This document shows positions 31,279 through 44,449 of a stretch of DNA of 64,000 nt, piece by piece. The DNA is from Yarrowia lipolytica (taxonomy: Eukaryota; Ascomycota; Dipodascomycetes; Dipodascales), in the NCBI RefSeq assembly GCF_001761485.1, contig NC_090774.1:2976001-3040000 (forward strand). Direction: 5' to 3'. Below the pieces are notes generated by a model. That model was not told the origin of the DNA. It was given only the letters and a program-made list of their open reading frames with translations, and made no database searches. The stretch's first letter is position 1; each line of letters opens with the position of its first letter. The position numbers and the translations under genes were made by a program.

Positions 31279-32741
31279 GTTACGCGCTGTTCCTGGGAGA
31301 CGGTAGAGAGAGTCACAGGGGTCCGAGCTACACTTGGTGATGTAGTGCTGCGAGTTGTGTGGTGTGTGTGGTGTCTCGAGAGTATCGCCAACCTAACTTG
31401 TGCTTGCTGCACCAAACCAATTTTGAATTTTCAACCTGCAGGGTACGCGGCTGGCGGAGATGGTTGGGGGGGGGCTTCTGAATGTGGCTACGATCCTTGT
31501 GAGGGCATTTATCGACTTTGGTACACGGTATTCGGCCCCGGTTACATATTTCTGTTTTCTTTCGACGTCCCTTGTGCGTTCACGGCTCTTTTGTTGAATC
31601 GTGCCGTGTCATGACGTCAAAAAAAGAACGAACAGCACAGCAACCAAGCACACACGCTAGGTCACCAGAGAACAGCTTATATAAGGTGGCGAACTTGGGG
31701 AATTGAAATTGAGAGCCGGGAGTGCCAGCATGGTTACACACACAGCCCGTCCCGCTCGTTATCACTCCGTTTTACGCTCCTCATATCCCCCCACTTAATG
31801 TCTCATTATCGCCGCATTGTCGTTGATTGGGTGTGCTTATGTTGTCAACTTGGGAACATGATACAGTTGACTTGAAGAATGATCATACTGTAAATGAATA
31901 TCTCAGTACTTGTACAAGTACTCGATTATGTACAAATACAAGCAAAATACACCCCCATCTGCACAGTATCCATCACACACGGCTATAGACGGCATACAAG
32001 TAGTTCCCCTCACACACGTACACACCCATCCATCAATCACAGGTGGCTTTTTAGAGTCCAACAAACAGCAGACCGCAGAGTTCTCTTTTCCACCACACAA
32101 AGAGAATGACAAGCACTACACGAGAATCATTCGTAGAAATGGTGTCGCTATCGTACAAGTACGAGCACTCGTATTGTACAATAGCATCTGAAAAGATATC
32201 GTCGTATAACTCGCAAACCACAACAGATATGAACAAACCCACTGCGATATTCTTATCTGAGTATCACATGTACCTGGCACCTTGACTTGCAGCATCATAG
32301 ACCCAATGTTTGGATCTAATTTGCTGTCAGAAGGCGTCGTATCTGAATTCAGACGTCGGAGAGAACGGGAGTACGACAGAAGAAGCAGTTCACATATTAG
32401 TAACCAATCACATTCCACCCGCTCACCAGTCAGCCATCAACCCATTTCCATAGACTCTCTGCATCTCATTTATTGCTTCTATTGTTTTCTCGTTTTGTTA
32501 TGAACCAACCCCACACTGCAAATTCAACATCACAGGATTCTGTATACCTGCGAATGAGAACAATTTGGTTGACTCTGTTGCTTAAAATAACCCCTGTTTA
32601 AACAACAAGGTTACTGTCTTATTGCTATTAAATCCTATCATTTAACTTCTCAATAAGCCGTTAATCTCGGTTTTTCTTGGGGGTCACGTGATGTAATTGT
32701 TGCCTGTGGTGTAACGGGAGCTTTTTATTTTTTAAAATTCA
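31279..32741. other. 1.5 kb gene-free interval
   Basis: Promoter of Hog1 on the left, 5' flank of tRNA-Ser on the right. It has a poly-pyrimidine stretch and TGTACAAGTACTCG words near 31907. No LINE 3'-end copy lies upstream of this tRNA, unlike the tRNA island at 50-57 kb. Confidence 0.5.
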
Positions 32742-32823
32742 GGCATCCTGGCCGAGCGGTTAAGGCGAGAGATTAGAAATCTCTTGGGGTTTCCCCGCGT
32801 AGGTTCGAATCCTGCGGATGTCG
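32742..32823 (+). tRNA. tRNA-Ser(AGA)
   Basis: Full 82-nt class II tRNA: acceptor GGCATCC/GGATGTC, anticodon loop TTAGAAA with AGA, long variable arm, box B GGTTCGAATCC, discriminator G, followed by a T7 Pol III terminator. No intron. Identical to the copy at 51991-52072. Confidence 0.97.
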
Positions 32824-32968
32824 TCATTTTTTTGTCCTTGCACAACTTTTTGCTATAGGAAATACCATGGACAACTTACTGTACTGTACTACAACTACAA
32901 GTAGTACGCTCTACACAACCACCACCCCCTGTATCATTAATCATGCAATGTATAAATAATTATGTATG

Positions 32969-34876
32969 CTATGTCGTGTCATCAATTCCCATATCCATCT
33001 CCTTCACACCCAGACTCTTCTCTATCCCTCCGTCTCCAGTTTCCTCCTTAGACCTTTCCATTCGCAACCGTCTTCGCTCCTCCTCTCGAGCTGCCTTCTC
33101 CTCCTTTTCCCACGCGTTGGGCGACCGGAAAACTCGCTGGAAGAGCGTCTTGCCCTTGTTAGCCTTGGAGAAGAGGTATCCTCCCGAGAAGAGGAACGTA
33201 GGGATTGCTGATATGACAGAAACAAGTCCGACAGACAAGACCATCATTCCCCAGCCACTTCTGTCCTTGGTGGCTCCTGCTTGAAGCGGTCCAATGATGA
33301 TACCGATAGAAAAGGCGACGTTGAAGATACCAAAAGCAGAAGCCAGACCTCCTCCTTTGCCGTAGAAGCCAGGACGTCGCTTTTCGAGTTTGGCAGTGAA
33401 AGAAGCCAGATCGGTCATCACAGGACCAACCAATACAACAAGAGAGGCTCCCAGAAGTGCTAGGAGCGCACACAGAAGAACCACCTGTCTCACATTGTGG
33501 TGGTCGGGTAGACGGAGAAGAATGAAGCAGGGGCAGGCACAAATGAAACCCAGAGTCGCAAATAACTTGACTCCAAACTTGTCAACCATCATTCCGACGG
33601 CTGGGCCGATCAGGGAAGGGATAGCAAGAGCCAACATGACTAGACCAGCCTGTAGAGACCCGAATCCAAAAATCTCATCCAGATGCATAGGTAGGGTAGC
33701 ATCCAGAGCTCCCACACACCAGCCAAAGATGACTGCTTGGAAGAAGATGACGAGGATACGAGGATGCCTGAGGAGCAGAATAATGGGTGGGATCTGAACC
33801 CACACCTTTCTTCCAAACACCTGGAACCACATGATAGCCTGAGGAGAAGGACCAGGTTCAGCTTCGGTCTCCATAGTCGATTCCCAATCTTCGATATCGA
33901 TGCCTTCTTCGATACGTTTCTGCTCAGCCTCCTCGGCCTTCTTTTTCGCCTTTTCCAGCTCCTCCTGGGCAAATTCTGCCGGATAGAGTCTCTTGTAGTC
34001 CGATCTCTCCAGCATAATTAACCGCAAAATGACATCTAGACCCAAAACTCCGAAGGAGACGTAGAATACAGCGTTGTAGCCAACTCTATCGTACACAGCT
34101 CCTCCGATAGTTGGTCCCAGAAACGTGCCTAATGACATTCCAATGTCTGGGAAGCCCATAAACATGCCTATCGTGTCTGGATCCGAGGCATCAGCCAGGA
34201 TCGCCAGTCCGGACACCCACACAATTCCTCCGCTGGCTCCCTGGATGAATCGACCGAGATCATACACGCCAGGAGACTTGGCCCAGCAAACAATTGCTGT
34301 AGCTGCAATCAACAGAAGCAGTCCAAATAGCATTACTGGCCGTCTGCGTTTCATGTGGTCGGCCACAACGCCTGTGAGAACCGAGAGAACGACAAGGCCG
34401 GCTGCGTAAAGCGCCAGGGCACGGGAAATCTGGTTCTGAACATCGTCTTCAGGCACCCCCATCTGGGAAGAAAATGCAAAGGGAATGACTGGCACCACAA
34501 TTCCGTAAAGGAATGTGTCGGTGAAGACTGCCAGGGTAATGGAAGTGATGATAACCGGGTTGGACGAACGCCATTTGACCATTTTGAGCGTTCGTAGCCA
34601 TGGAATGTGCCATTCTGCAACATCCACCAGTTTGTAAACAGGAGATGACTTGAACGCAGACCATTTTCGGGTAACTTTCTGTCGGGTTTCAGTAGGGCCT
34701 GTCTTCTGCTCGATTCCAATAGGGGCGATGGGTGCGGTGGTGACTTTGAATCCGATCCTGCCAGGAAGAACAGCCTCCATATTCACCTGTTGGAGAGGGT
34801 CTTGTGGCGAGCCTGGAGGAGGGCTGGTGAATTCGACCTGCGGCGGCGAGGCAATTTTGTGCTCTGCTTCAGTCAT
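32969..34876 (-). CDS. MFS transporter, DHA1/VMAT-like
   Basis: 635-aa major facilitator, probably a plasma- or vacuolar-membrane proton antiporter for drugs, polyamines or amines; substrate unknown. About 105 hydrophilic residues precede the first membrane segment (VIITSITLAVFTDTFLYG). The signature of the cytosolic loop between helices 2 and 3 is GVVADHMKRRRP (169-180). A charged central loop (EELEKAKKKAEEAEQKR...) splits two sets of six helices, and the tail is Arg/Glu-rich. The first half resembles fungal members related to vesicular monoamine transporters. TATATATA sits about 45 bases before the ATG (34922-34930). Confidence 0.85.
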   Translation of the reverse strand: MTEAEHKIASPPQVEFTSPPPGSPQDPLQQVNMEAVLPGRIGFKVTTAPIAPIGIEQKTGPTETRQKVTRKWSAFKSSPVYKLVDVAEWHIPWLRTLKMVKWRSSNPVIITSITLAVFTDTFLYGIVVPVIPFAFSSQMGVPEDDVQNQISRALALYAAGLVVLSVLTGVVADHMKRRRPVMLFGLLLLIAATAIVCWAKSPGVYDLGRFIQGASGGIVWVSGLAILADASDPDTIGMFMGFPDIGMSLGTFLGPTIGGAVYDRVGYNAVFYVSFGVLGLDVILRLIMLERSDYKRLYPAEFAQEELEKAKKKAEEAEQKRIEEGIDIEDWESTMETEAEPGPSPQAIMWFQVFGRKVWVQIPPIILLLRHPRILVIFFQAVIFGWCVGALDATLPMHLDEIFGFGSLQAGLVMLALAIPSLIGPAVGMMVDKFGVKLFATLGFICACPCFILLRLPDHHNVRQVVLLCALLALLGASLVVLVGPVMTDLASFTAKLEKRRPGFYGKGGGLASAFGIFNVAFSIGIIIGPLQAGATKDRSGWGMMVLSVGLVSVISAIPTFLFSGGYLFSKANKGKTLFQRVFRSPNAWEKEEKAAREEERRRLRMERSKEETGDGGIEKSLGVKEMDMGIDDTT

Positions 34877-37241
34877 GGCGGCTTTTGGCGAGGCCCAGAA
34901 TTTCGAGAGTCTCGGGCCTGTTATATATATTTGTCACGCTTGCCTTACTGTGTGTGCCTTGCCTATATTTTGTAACTCAAATTTGGCTCTAGTACGAGCT
35001 TAACTTTTTTGGGCCTGGGTTGTGGTGGTTGCAAGAGTTACAATTGCGACGGGTGATGCTGAAATCAATTCTTGAGGAGATCCTGAAGTGATTTTAGTTG
35101 CTTCTATCTCAATCGGAAGCCTGTTAAATCCTCATATCACCGTCTCAAGTCTCTCTAAAGACTCCTGCACACTCTCCTCCTCGATAACTGTATTTGATGC
35201 GACTCATGCGAGCGATACCTGTATCAATGTATGGACGTGTACCTGATGTGGGAATGATAACATCGATACTACAGCACTATTGGCAGTTGTGTGAGAATGT
35301 TGCCACCTTGCCCAATCTTCCAAAACGATGATGGCGTGAACAACTAGATCTCACACCATACGCATCACATCAACATTTGTGCCACACTACTATACCCGGC
35401 TCGTATTGAGCATCTCTGCCGTTCTGCAAACTGCCCCTTTAGGCAGGTGGATGCACCTTTTTGTCACCGGAATCGCGTCTCGAGGGGAACGATGAAAAGT
35501 GGATGGTCTCGAAATCCAGTTTTTGGTTGTTTAGACCGATATAAATGTCTGAAAAGCATCCTACCCTCGCCACTTTTCCGTGCCATCCACTCAAACGGTT
35601 TTAGCTCCATGTCTAAACTCCCTAGCGTCTGAGCGTATCAGTCTGCCTGGAGACTCCAAAATTACTGTAGCCCTTTCTCCAGGTGCGCAACGTTATTCGA
35701 ATCTTCCGCACACCTCCACGGGGGACTGCTGAGAGGTACCACAGAGATGCGGCCGTGCAGGGGAAAATGCGAGAAAATATTCAAAATTGGAACGGCAGAA
35801 ATATCACCGCTAGTTGGAATTTTCGGAATTTACCCATTTTTCTGCACCCGCCAATACTTCTCCTTCTACGGCTCTCGTGTAACTCAAACTCCAACTCTAC
35901 TCAAAATGGCAAACCTCCCAAAAGCATCTCATGAGACTCATGAGAATGTGAAGGACAACAATACAGTACTATAAGTATGGGACTGATATCTGAGGTTATA
36001 CACCCTATTGTGTGTATGCGTGTAACTAAATCTGTTTAGTTGTATTCTGTTCAGTTGCATGGTCAAACTAGATCTTGTAAGTGTACTGTACAAGTACATA
36101 CTGTATGTACTCGTAGGGTGAACTGATAAAAACGGGCACCTGACACACATCCAAACTATAGATGAACAACAATGTATATCACCGTACTCGTAATAAGACA
36201 CTCATTGTGCTCCCTTTTTAGACGCCGAGGCTATCGCTCTCACTTATCACTCGTAAAAGTAGCCTATCAGTGGACATCACTCTCAATTGTCACCTAATTA
36301 CAGTTAGCCAAGACTCGTATAGTCTCTCTGCGGCTTGATGCCACCCCTTAACGTCCTGCATCCATAGTGGCAAGTCTGCGGGTCCAGATGCTGTTTGAAG
36401 GGTGTCTTTGATGTAGCATTGGCTGGACGTTTATTTTTGATTGAGTATCGACGACCGCTTGTGATTGTAATGGGCTACTTTGTTCTCGTACATACTATAG
36501 TTCGGCATGAACACCACAGCTGAAGTAGGACTCTGCCAAACAAGCCATATAGCGGTGTTTCGCATGGAATTTCTCTGCTATCATTCTAACAAACTCTTTG
36601 CGTTGCCATAACTCACAATTATTATCAATTGGTGTCATCAAAAACGGATACAGCACCTCATTCACCTCACCTCAATGGTGCAAGAGCTAGTATGAGCTAC
36701 ATGCTCGAGAAATCTATCAAGCACGGCTCTTGCCTAATGAAAGCTAAGCAGAGCTCAACCGAAACATCTCAAAGGCACTGCTAATACTCCCCCATGTGAT
36801 TCCACATCTTTTCAGAGGCAGTTTCGGAAACCCGGTAACGGCTTTTTCGGCCCGACCCGCTTCCGAAACACTCCCGACCCGATCCTATCTCAACTTCCGA
36901 AAAGCAATTTGAGGTAATTGTGAACGGTGCGAATATTGAGAAAAAGAAAAGTACTGATTGCCACCGACAAAAAAGATCGGCTGTGGAAATCGATTTTCTA
37001 TGGTATCGTTCTCTTAGGACTATAGACTACGTAGCTACAATATTTACATGTTTGACCCAATGTGAACAGACACTGTCGCTTTACAAAGGTGACTACGAGT
37101 TCGGTAAGAATTAATACGGAGGCCACCATTCCAAGATTGGCCACTTATTACATACAATACATTCACTACTGCTATAATCAAACATTTTTTCTCTATAATT
37201 TATCAGTCTCATCTCAGACTGTCTACCCTCATCGTAATTTT
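34877..37241. other. 2.4 kb gene-free interval
   Basis: MFS promoter at the left, 3' flank of the Yor1-like gene at the right. TTCCGAAA-type words recur near 36820-36905. No credible gene, RNA or repeat family. Confidence 0.5.
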
Positions 37242-40200
37242 TCACTTGTTGAAGTCTACCTCGTTCAACCCGGAGGTGTCACACATACCTCGGAAAATAC
37301 CCTCCTTGTCGTTGTACAAGTTCCAGGGCGTGTCGTACTGGTTGATCTCGCCGGACTCAAGCACCAAAATACGATCATACTTGGCAATGGTTCGCAGTCG
37401 ATGGGCGATACACAGAATCGTGCAGTGGCCAAACTCCCGTGAAATGGTCTCCTGAACCAGCTTGTCCGTCTTGTAGTCGACATTTGATGTGGCTTCGTCC
37501 AGCACCAAAATTTTGGTGTTTCTAAGCAGTGCTCGGGCTAGAGTCAGCAGCTGTCGCTCACCTAGAGAGAAGTTGCTGCCGTCAGCCTCCACCTTTTGAT
37601 CCAGATGAAACTTACCCTCAGTCTCTCCTTCATCGAGAAGTCCAGACCGTCGTAGAGAACCCCATAGCTCAGCATCAGAGTATTGCTCCAGAGGATCCAA
37701 ATTAGACCGGATGGTGCCCAGGAACAAAACTGGCTCCTGGGGAATGATGGACAACTGAGACCGAAGCTGATGCAGTCCAATAGTCGAAATGTCAACACCA
37801 TCAATAGTAATAGAACCCTCAGCAAGCTCCACAATTCGATACAGAGTCTGCAAGATGGTACTCTTACCGGCTCCTGTTCGTCCACAGATACCCACCTTGT
37901 GTCCTCCCTGAAAGTCGACAGACAATGACTTGAGCACGTAAGGAAGTCCATCTCGGTACTTCATGGACACATTGTTGAAGCTGATGGCTCCCTGCTCAGG
38001 CCAGTTGGGTCGCTGGTCGAGCTCTGTACCGTCCACTTCTCGAGCAGCCTCAGCAGGAATGTTGTCCTTGTAGTAAAGAATTCGCTCTGTGGCGTTCATG
38101 CAGTTTTCGAGTTCAGCAACGGCCTGGGCAACCATAGACATGACTTCGGGGATAAAGGAGGCCGCGGAAATGATCAGACCCATGTTGGAAGGGGTGAGAT
38201 CAAAGACTCCGACAGCAACAAGAATAGTGGCCACCAGAACGACCAAAGAACCCAGACCATCCAGACGGAGAGACAGCCATCGCTGGTTTGCAGCAGTGAG
38301 GAAGTAGGCACTGTCCATATCATCGAGAGTAGCCTGAAGCTTGTTCATGAGCCGATGCTGGGCCTTGTACATGATGATGACGGGCATACCGGAAATGGAC
38401 TCGTTGAAGACACTCATCATGTGCGACCGTTCAATGGAGTCAATTCGCTTGACTTCACGAGCTGACTTTCGGTAGTAACCTAGAGAAACGTAGAAGACAA
38501 AACCGACAGGGACAAGCACAAGAGTCACATAAGGAACGTAGACACAAGTAAGCAGGAAGTTGGAGAAGAATGCGGAGACGCCAAAGAACAACATAGTCAA
38601 TCGCATAGCCAGCTCGTTATCCAGAGAGTCTGTGTCTCGGGTGAACCGGTTGATGATACGACCCTGAGGAGTGGTATCGAAGAAAGAAGTTCGTGCAGCG
38701 AACACCGAGTCCAAAGCATGATTGTGTAGATTTCTTGCTGCCATGGCAGAGTTGATCTCATTGACAATCATGTATCCTGCCACAGCAAGAAGCAGAAGAA
38801 TACCCAGCATGATGTAAATTCCGGTGTAGAAGTTTCTGGAGGCATGGAAACGGTCACCTGTCCAGAACGAGAGCCATACAGATGTGAAGACAAACAGAAA
38901 GGCAATCACAATCATGGAAATGAAGATCATGCCAATGAACATCATTACCTTGACCCTACTGGGGTTGGCCTGACGAAAATACTGCCAGTACACATGCAAA
39001 CCAACTGCATCTCTCATTCGCTCTTCTTCCTCCATCATGTTATCGTTCTCCTCAAATGCCGAGACTGTAGTGGTCACCTTTTGCAGCTCTTGAGTGGCAT
39101 CTGCCAAAATGGAAATGGTCTCAGCTGCATCCTCATACTCCTCCTTGTTATCGCAGTCGTCTTCAAGATCGCCTTCAATAACAACCTCAGTCTCGTCGAC
39201 AGCAACCACCTCCTCCTTGGACATGGAACCAGCCGCCAAAAGAGCCTTGAACTGCTCATTGTCAGCCTCCAGCTCTTGGTACGTACCAATATGAAACTGG
39301 CCTTCGGCATCCATGAAAATCACATGATCAGCCTTAGGCAGCACAGACAGCTGATGGGTGGCCAGAATTCGAGTGGAGTTCTTGGCTAAGCCTCGAAGAC
39401 AATCGTCCACAATACCAGCACCTACTCGAGCGTCCACAGCCGACAGGACGTCGTCCATGATGAGAATCTCGGGGTTTCCATATATAGCACGTGCGAGGTT
39501 GATTCGAGCTTTTTGACCGCCCGAAACTGTGATGCCTCGCTCTCCAATCATGGTATTGTCTCCGTGAGTCATTATTTTGAGATCCTGGCTCAGCTGACAG
39601 GCAGTAACCACAGTTCTATACCATTCAGAGTCGAATTTTCGCCCAAACACAATGTTATCTCGAACTGTGGCGTTTTGAATCCACGGCTCCAGACATCCAA
39701 TCCACTCTGTGGACGACACTCGCACGGAACCGCCTGTCAAAACCATAGATCCAGTGATGGCAGCAAGAAGAGACGACTTTCCAGAACCAATGGGACCGGT
39801 AACAACGACAAATTCACCCCGCTTGATTTTGAAAGACAGGTTGTTGAAGCCCTTGAAAGTCGACTTAAGAGTACCCTTTTCAGACTCACTGGATCCCTCG
39901 GTCTTTTCGTGTTCCACCTCCTCTTCCACAACCACCGCGATCTCCTTGGCCGCCTTCTTGGCCGCCTTCTTGGCCTTCTTCTCGGCCTTCTTCTTATCCT
40001 TTTCCTCCTTCTTTGCATCTTTAGCCTTCTCTTTGTCGCTCTTATCATCGACAACTTCTGGCCAGATGAAAGAGGCGTCTTCCACAATCACAGCGTCATC
40101 AGTAGATTCAAGAGTAGCGTCAAAAACTGTAGTGGGAGTCGACTCCTCGGCCCCAAGGAACCGCTGGATACGTCTGAGAGCCACTCGAGCGTCTCCAGCA

Positions 40201-41537
40201 GCCTGGAGGGCCTGGGGAAGAACAGCAAGAGCAGGCAGGAGTAAATTGAAAAGCGTCAGAGAAGAGAACATTCGAGCAGGATCAGTTCCATGACCTAGAG
40301 CAGCGTAGGTGATGAAAGACAACGCTCCTGCCAAAATAGGGAGTGCCTGAAACATACCAATGGCTGTTCCTCGAATCGAGCCCATCTTGGCGTAGTTACG
40401 GGTCTCGTCAAGACGCACCTTCTTGATCTTGTCACAGTAAGGAACCTCCCAGCCGTAGTACTTGATGATTCTAATCGACTGCAGAGCTTCTCGGATATAC
40501 GTGACTCGCTTATCCGTGAGCTTGACAATGATGGCTCGCAGCTTCATAGAGAAGATGGTGATGCCTGCGACGACAAAGATCAAGACAATCATGGTCGCAA
40601 TTCCAACTAGAGCTGCGACCTTGAGGTTGACCACGAGTACAGCAATGGCACAACCCACAACAGGCAAAAAGATAGTAATGTAGTGGAAAGATTCACAACT
40701 GAGATCAACTCGATGTGCGTCAATAGCTGCCAAGTTTGTGATCTTGCCTGTGGTGTATTGAGCTCGGCCCTTGGCGCTCAAACGGGTACTCTTGCTGTAG
40801 ATGACGGCCACCAGAGCTGCACGAGCCTGAGCTCCAACCATCTTGACATTGTAGAACATGTGGTTGAAGAAGAAAGTGACTCCTACGGCCAGTAGAAATA
40901 GGCCTATCGAGGGGCCGACTCCTCGGCCGACCTTAGGTTCCCGGTCTGTCCCCCTGTAGAGATATCTGTCTTGAATGTATTCGATCAGAACACGTGACAC
41001 CATAGCTGAGGCGATTCCACAGAGGTCCTTGACTAGGGCAAACAGTCCGGCTAGCCAGAACTTCCAAAAAAACGTCTGGTTAAGAGCCAAGACGAGGGGT
41101 TTGGCTGAATCTTGCAGCTTGAGATGCGCCTCTTGCTCCGAGAGTCCTTTCTTGAGCAGTTTGGCGTGGTACTTGGCGTATTGTTTTTCGAGATTGGATT
41201 CAAGTCGCTGCTGGATCACAGCCGCCGAGTTTCTCTCTCTCACTTTATACAGATCCTCACGTTCAATGTTTCGTAAGTAACCAGTCTGTGTTAGTATTGA
41301 AGAAGACATCAGAAGTTATCCTATAGCCATACTCACTTTCAACAATGGACTAAGCCATTGCCAGGTCAATTTTGACAGAATCCCGGCCCGTTCTTCGGCC
41401 GAATCTGGTTTTTCAGTAGGTACCGGAGGAATGCGTCTGCCGGTGAAGAGTGTGATGATGGAGAAGGGCTTTTTCCCCAGCGAGGACGTGACCGACCCGC
41501 ATTCTAGACTCTCCTGTGTCACTTCGGTTTTACCCAT
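37242..41537 (-). CDS. YOR1: Yor1-like ABCC (MRP) transporter, spliced
   Basis: Join of 41537-41337 and 41285-37242, giving 1414 aa (yeast Yor1 is 1477). The 51-nt intron starts GTGAGT, ends CTAACACAG and contains a stop, so splicing is required. The junction reads SPLLK-TGYLRNIE, matching the Yor1 family. Role: ATP-driven export of organic anions and drugs at the plasma membrane. Walker A GPIGSGKSS near 565 and GRTGAGKST near 1205; signatures VSGGQKARINLARA and FSLGERQLLTLARA; Walker B regions ILIMDDVLSAVD and ILVLDEATSNVD. A Lys-rich stretch of KK/KKAAKK units (about 485-515) is inserted before the first ATPase domain. It has no extra N-terminal membrane domain, unlike the Ycf1-like neighbour. 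Confidence 0.92.
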
Positions 41538-42584
41538 GTGTGGAAGACTGAGGGTGTGGTGTGAGAAACTGATGATCTGAAATCAGCTGTCTGATCTGTG
41601 GCTGATCTGAGCTGTTTGTCGACTGATCTCAATGATCTAGCAGTCCAATCGAGATTCAAGGAGGTTAAGTAGCAACGCCGCAGTGCCGAGTATAAAAGCT
41701 GCGAGAAAAAGGTGGCGTCTCCCCACTTGCTGGTTGGTTATCGGCGATTGATGTGACCGATACATGTCTAAAATTGATAGTCTTCTGGATTGAGTTTGGG
41801 GACTTGCGGGTTGGTGAAAGAATTGGCGCGTATATAAGAGGTTATGTGACCCACAGCAGTCGATATCTCTTCTCCACAGTGTTTAATTATCTCAACTTCG
41901 TCGTTTTTTTCATCTACAAGAACCCCGAGAACCTCTTTCCAACTTCTATCCACGACCTCGGACCCCGAAGAGCCGTGCCTCCATATCAAGAAGCTAATGC
42001 ACCGAACGCAGTCTCCAAACCTACTTCAAGCAGCAAGTTCAAAATAAATGGAACATGCCCTATTACCCGTTGTTTCTTCACCTTCCTGACACCATTGAAG
42101 TATCACAGTATACGAACTGACTGTGCTATTAAGCGACGCGTCAGCTGCTTACATGCTGCAAGTGCAACCACCACCACCACCACCACGAGCACCACTACAG
42201 GTTTCACAGACTCCATTGCTCGACACACACCGGTCGGATCGGAACTTCGAACGAGTACCGTAGTTCCAGTTCCTCCCCACGTTCCCCACAGTGGCAAATT
42301 CGCTGTCAAATTAGTGCACAGAACACTATTGGGTGGCAAACGGCGTTTTGCACCATGCACACTGATATGAAACTATATCCATGCGGATGAGAAAGGAGTT
42401 GGTGTGTAGATCGATTATAGGAGCATCAGGCAGTCGACCAGAGCCAATTCACAGTGTGAGTGAGTGTGTGCCCCTTCGATGGTTTCTCATGTCACTATGA
42501 CTCACAGGTACAGTATGTACTTGTATTGTACTTTGTGAGTATTGTCTTGGTTGTCTTATCTTTCGTGTTGTCCAAAAAACGATC

Positions 42585-42626
42585 ATGAAGGAAAAAAAAA
42601 AAAAGAAAAAAAAAGAAAAAAAAAAG
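42585..42626. repeat. A-rich homopurine tract
   Basis: About 42 bases made almost only of A with G at intervals. It could exclude nucleosomes or be the A-tail of a decayed retroposon; no matching element is seen next to it. Confidence 0.7.
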
Positions 42627-44449
42627 GGGATGACACCAATTGGTTGCTAGAAGGAAAAATGATAGCGCTAGCAGAGGTAATCCTGTTGGTCAAGTGACTC
42701 GTTACAACCTCTACTTGTAGGTCGTTCTATACTTTCATTCTCTGATCTTTTATGACCCATATTAGTGGGTTGTATTACTCCCTCACACCCATTGGCCAAC
42801 CCCAAAACAAGAGTCAAAACAGACAATTTTTTACTGCACGCGCGTGCACTAACGATGCATACTACGAGTGCAAGTAGCTCAAACTTTCCCAGCCACATTT
42901 GCAACCAAGGGATGTGGGTGTTTAGACAGGGTGGCCGGTCACGTGACCTACAAGTAGAGACTGGGCGTGAGTTGAACGATGCAGTCAAGGCTCGCAGAGT
43001 TCTGTCAACTCGTAGGCTTCCATATTTGTTGACTTAATTTACTGGTTCTATCCACACAATTTCACGAATTTAGAACTCTCCACACCTGGGAATGGAATTT
43101 CGCAGCTTGTGCTATGATCGAAGGAAGACAAGTACAAGAAATTAACCAGAATCGTTGTGTTGTTTCAGTTAAGTACCAAAAGTCATTATTACATATTCCC
43201 AGTTTTACGTCTTCTCGTATCTGACGTCATGCCATTAATAACATTATTCTATCGTCGACTGTAGATGTACACTGTAGGCCGCATCATGACCAGGTGGGAC
43301 AGCAACAAAAGGGTACTCACAACAACACCATCTTGAAAATCTCATAATCTGATTCCACCTTTTCTCGTGTATTCCTGTTTTCCTCATAACCTGTCGTCCA
43401 CAGTCTCCACGCTACTGCAGCATTCGTTGCGATACTGTCTCTCTGCTCTCTGGTCGTTTCTTCCGGGTAACGCGTACATCTAAGAACCTAACAAAGTTTT
43501 CAGTTACCCTGTCGTAGCCCGCTCTTATATATATACTCAGGAAGTGCACCCTAATATTTTTTTTCCCAACCATAGATCTGGGTGTTTAAAGCAGCGTCAG
43601 TTTACTGGTTCGCCTTTGTTGACACCATTCTCGGCGCTCGAGCGGAGGGTGGCATAGACAGCTCTCCAGGCTCCCTCTGGCAACAGAGAGACAGGGCCTG
43701 CGACCTGTGTAGCCGTTCAAGGGTGTCACTTTCTCTTCCTTTTACGTAGGAAGTCCCCGCCGACGGATCTTAGATTAAAGCAACTTGTGGTTCTTATCGT
43801 GGCGAGTCCTTGTGGCTTGTCAGCCCGTGCTTTGAGCGCGCCTTCGGGCTGCTGCTCAGTACGGGTAATGGTTTGCGCTATGGGTTGTGGCGGCATATTC
43901 CTAAACACTGCGTCGGACCATTGGTCAGTAGGCGTTGGGGTAAAGCCATGCTGCAGACATCTTATATTTATAGAATCATTATGTAAATATGGAGGGACAC
44001 AAGCTTTCACTGGCTATTCGCGTGATCTGATTCCGTTGCGTCGACCGCTGGGTTTCAGTTATTGACAGAGCGTTTCATGGACGCATTATTGATGTATGAT
44101 CGATGAGGATGAGGATTATAATCTACTACAACAATGAGGGTCCACTTGATCAAGAGCTATATTGTTAGTCGTTATATTAGAGCTTATGGGCCCAAGAGGC
44201 AGCTCTTGATGGTGAGTAAGCCCCCACTATTTGCAGGACAGACTTCAATAACCCAAATATGGTGTTCATAATTCTCTCTGTTGATGCTGCTACAGTGAAA
44301 GTCGTATTACGGCACTTTTACAGTAACGGTCACTCAACTTTTATCGATTGAGACGACAAGATGGAGTTCAGACCAGTCCTGGTAACGTCCCGACAATCTC
44401 CGACTGGGAATAGCTACATATAGCTTAGCCTCACAAGCATCCCATATCT

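Noticed and set aside
30106-31614. 502-codon plus-strand frame
   Set aside because: Mostly antisense to HOG1, without ATG context or known motif.
41753-42370. 205-codon plus-strand frame
   Set aside because: It starts with GTG and has no internal ATG, so it cannot be an ordinary yeast coding region.
43640-43760. Candidate U5 snRNA or SRP RNA (CCTTTTAC in a hairpin)
   Set aside because: The U5 loop GCCTTTTAC and an Sm site are not both present, and the SRP core motifs are missing.
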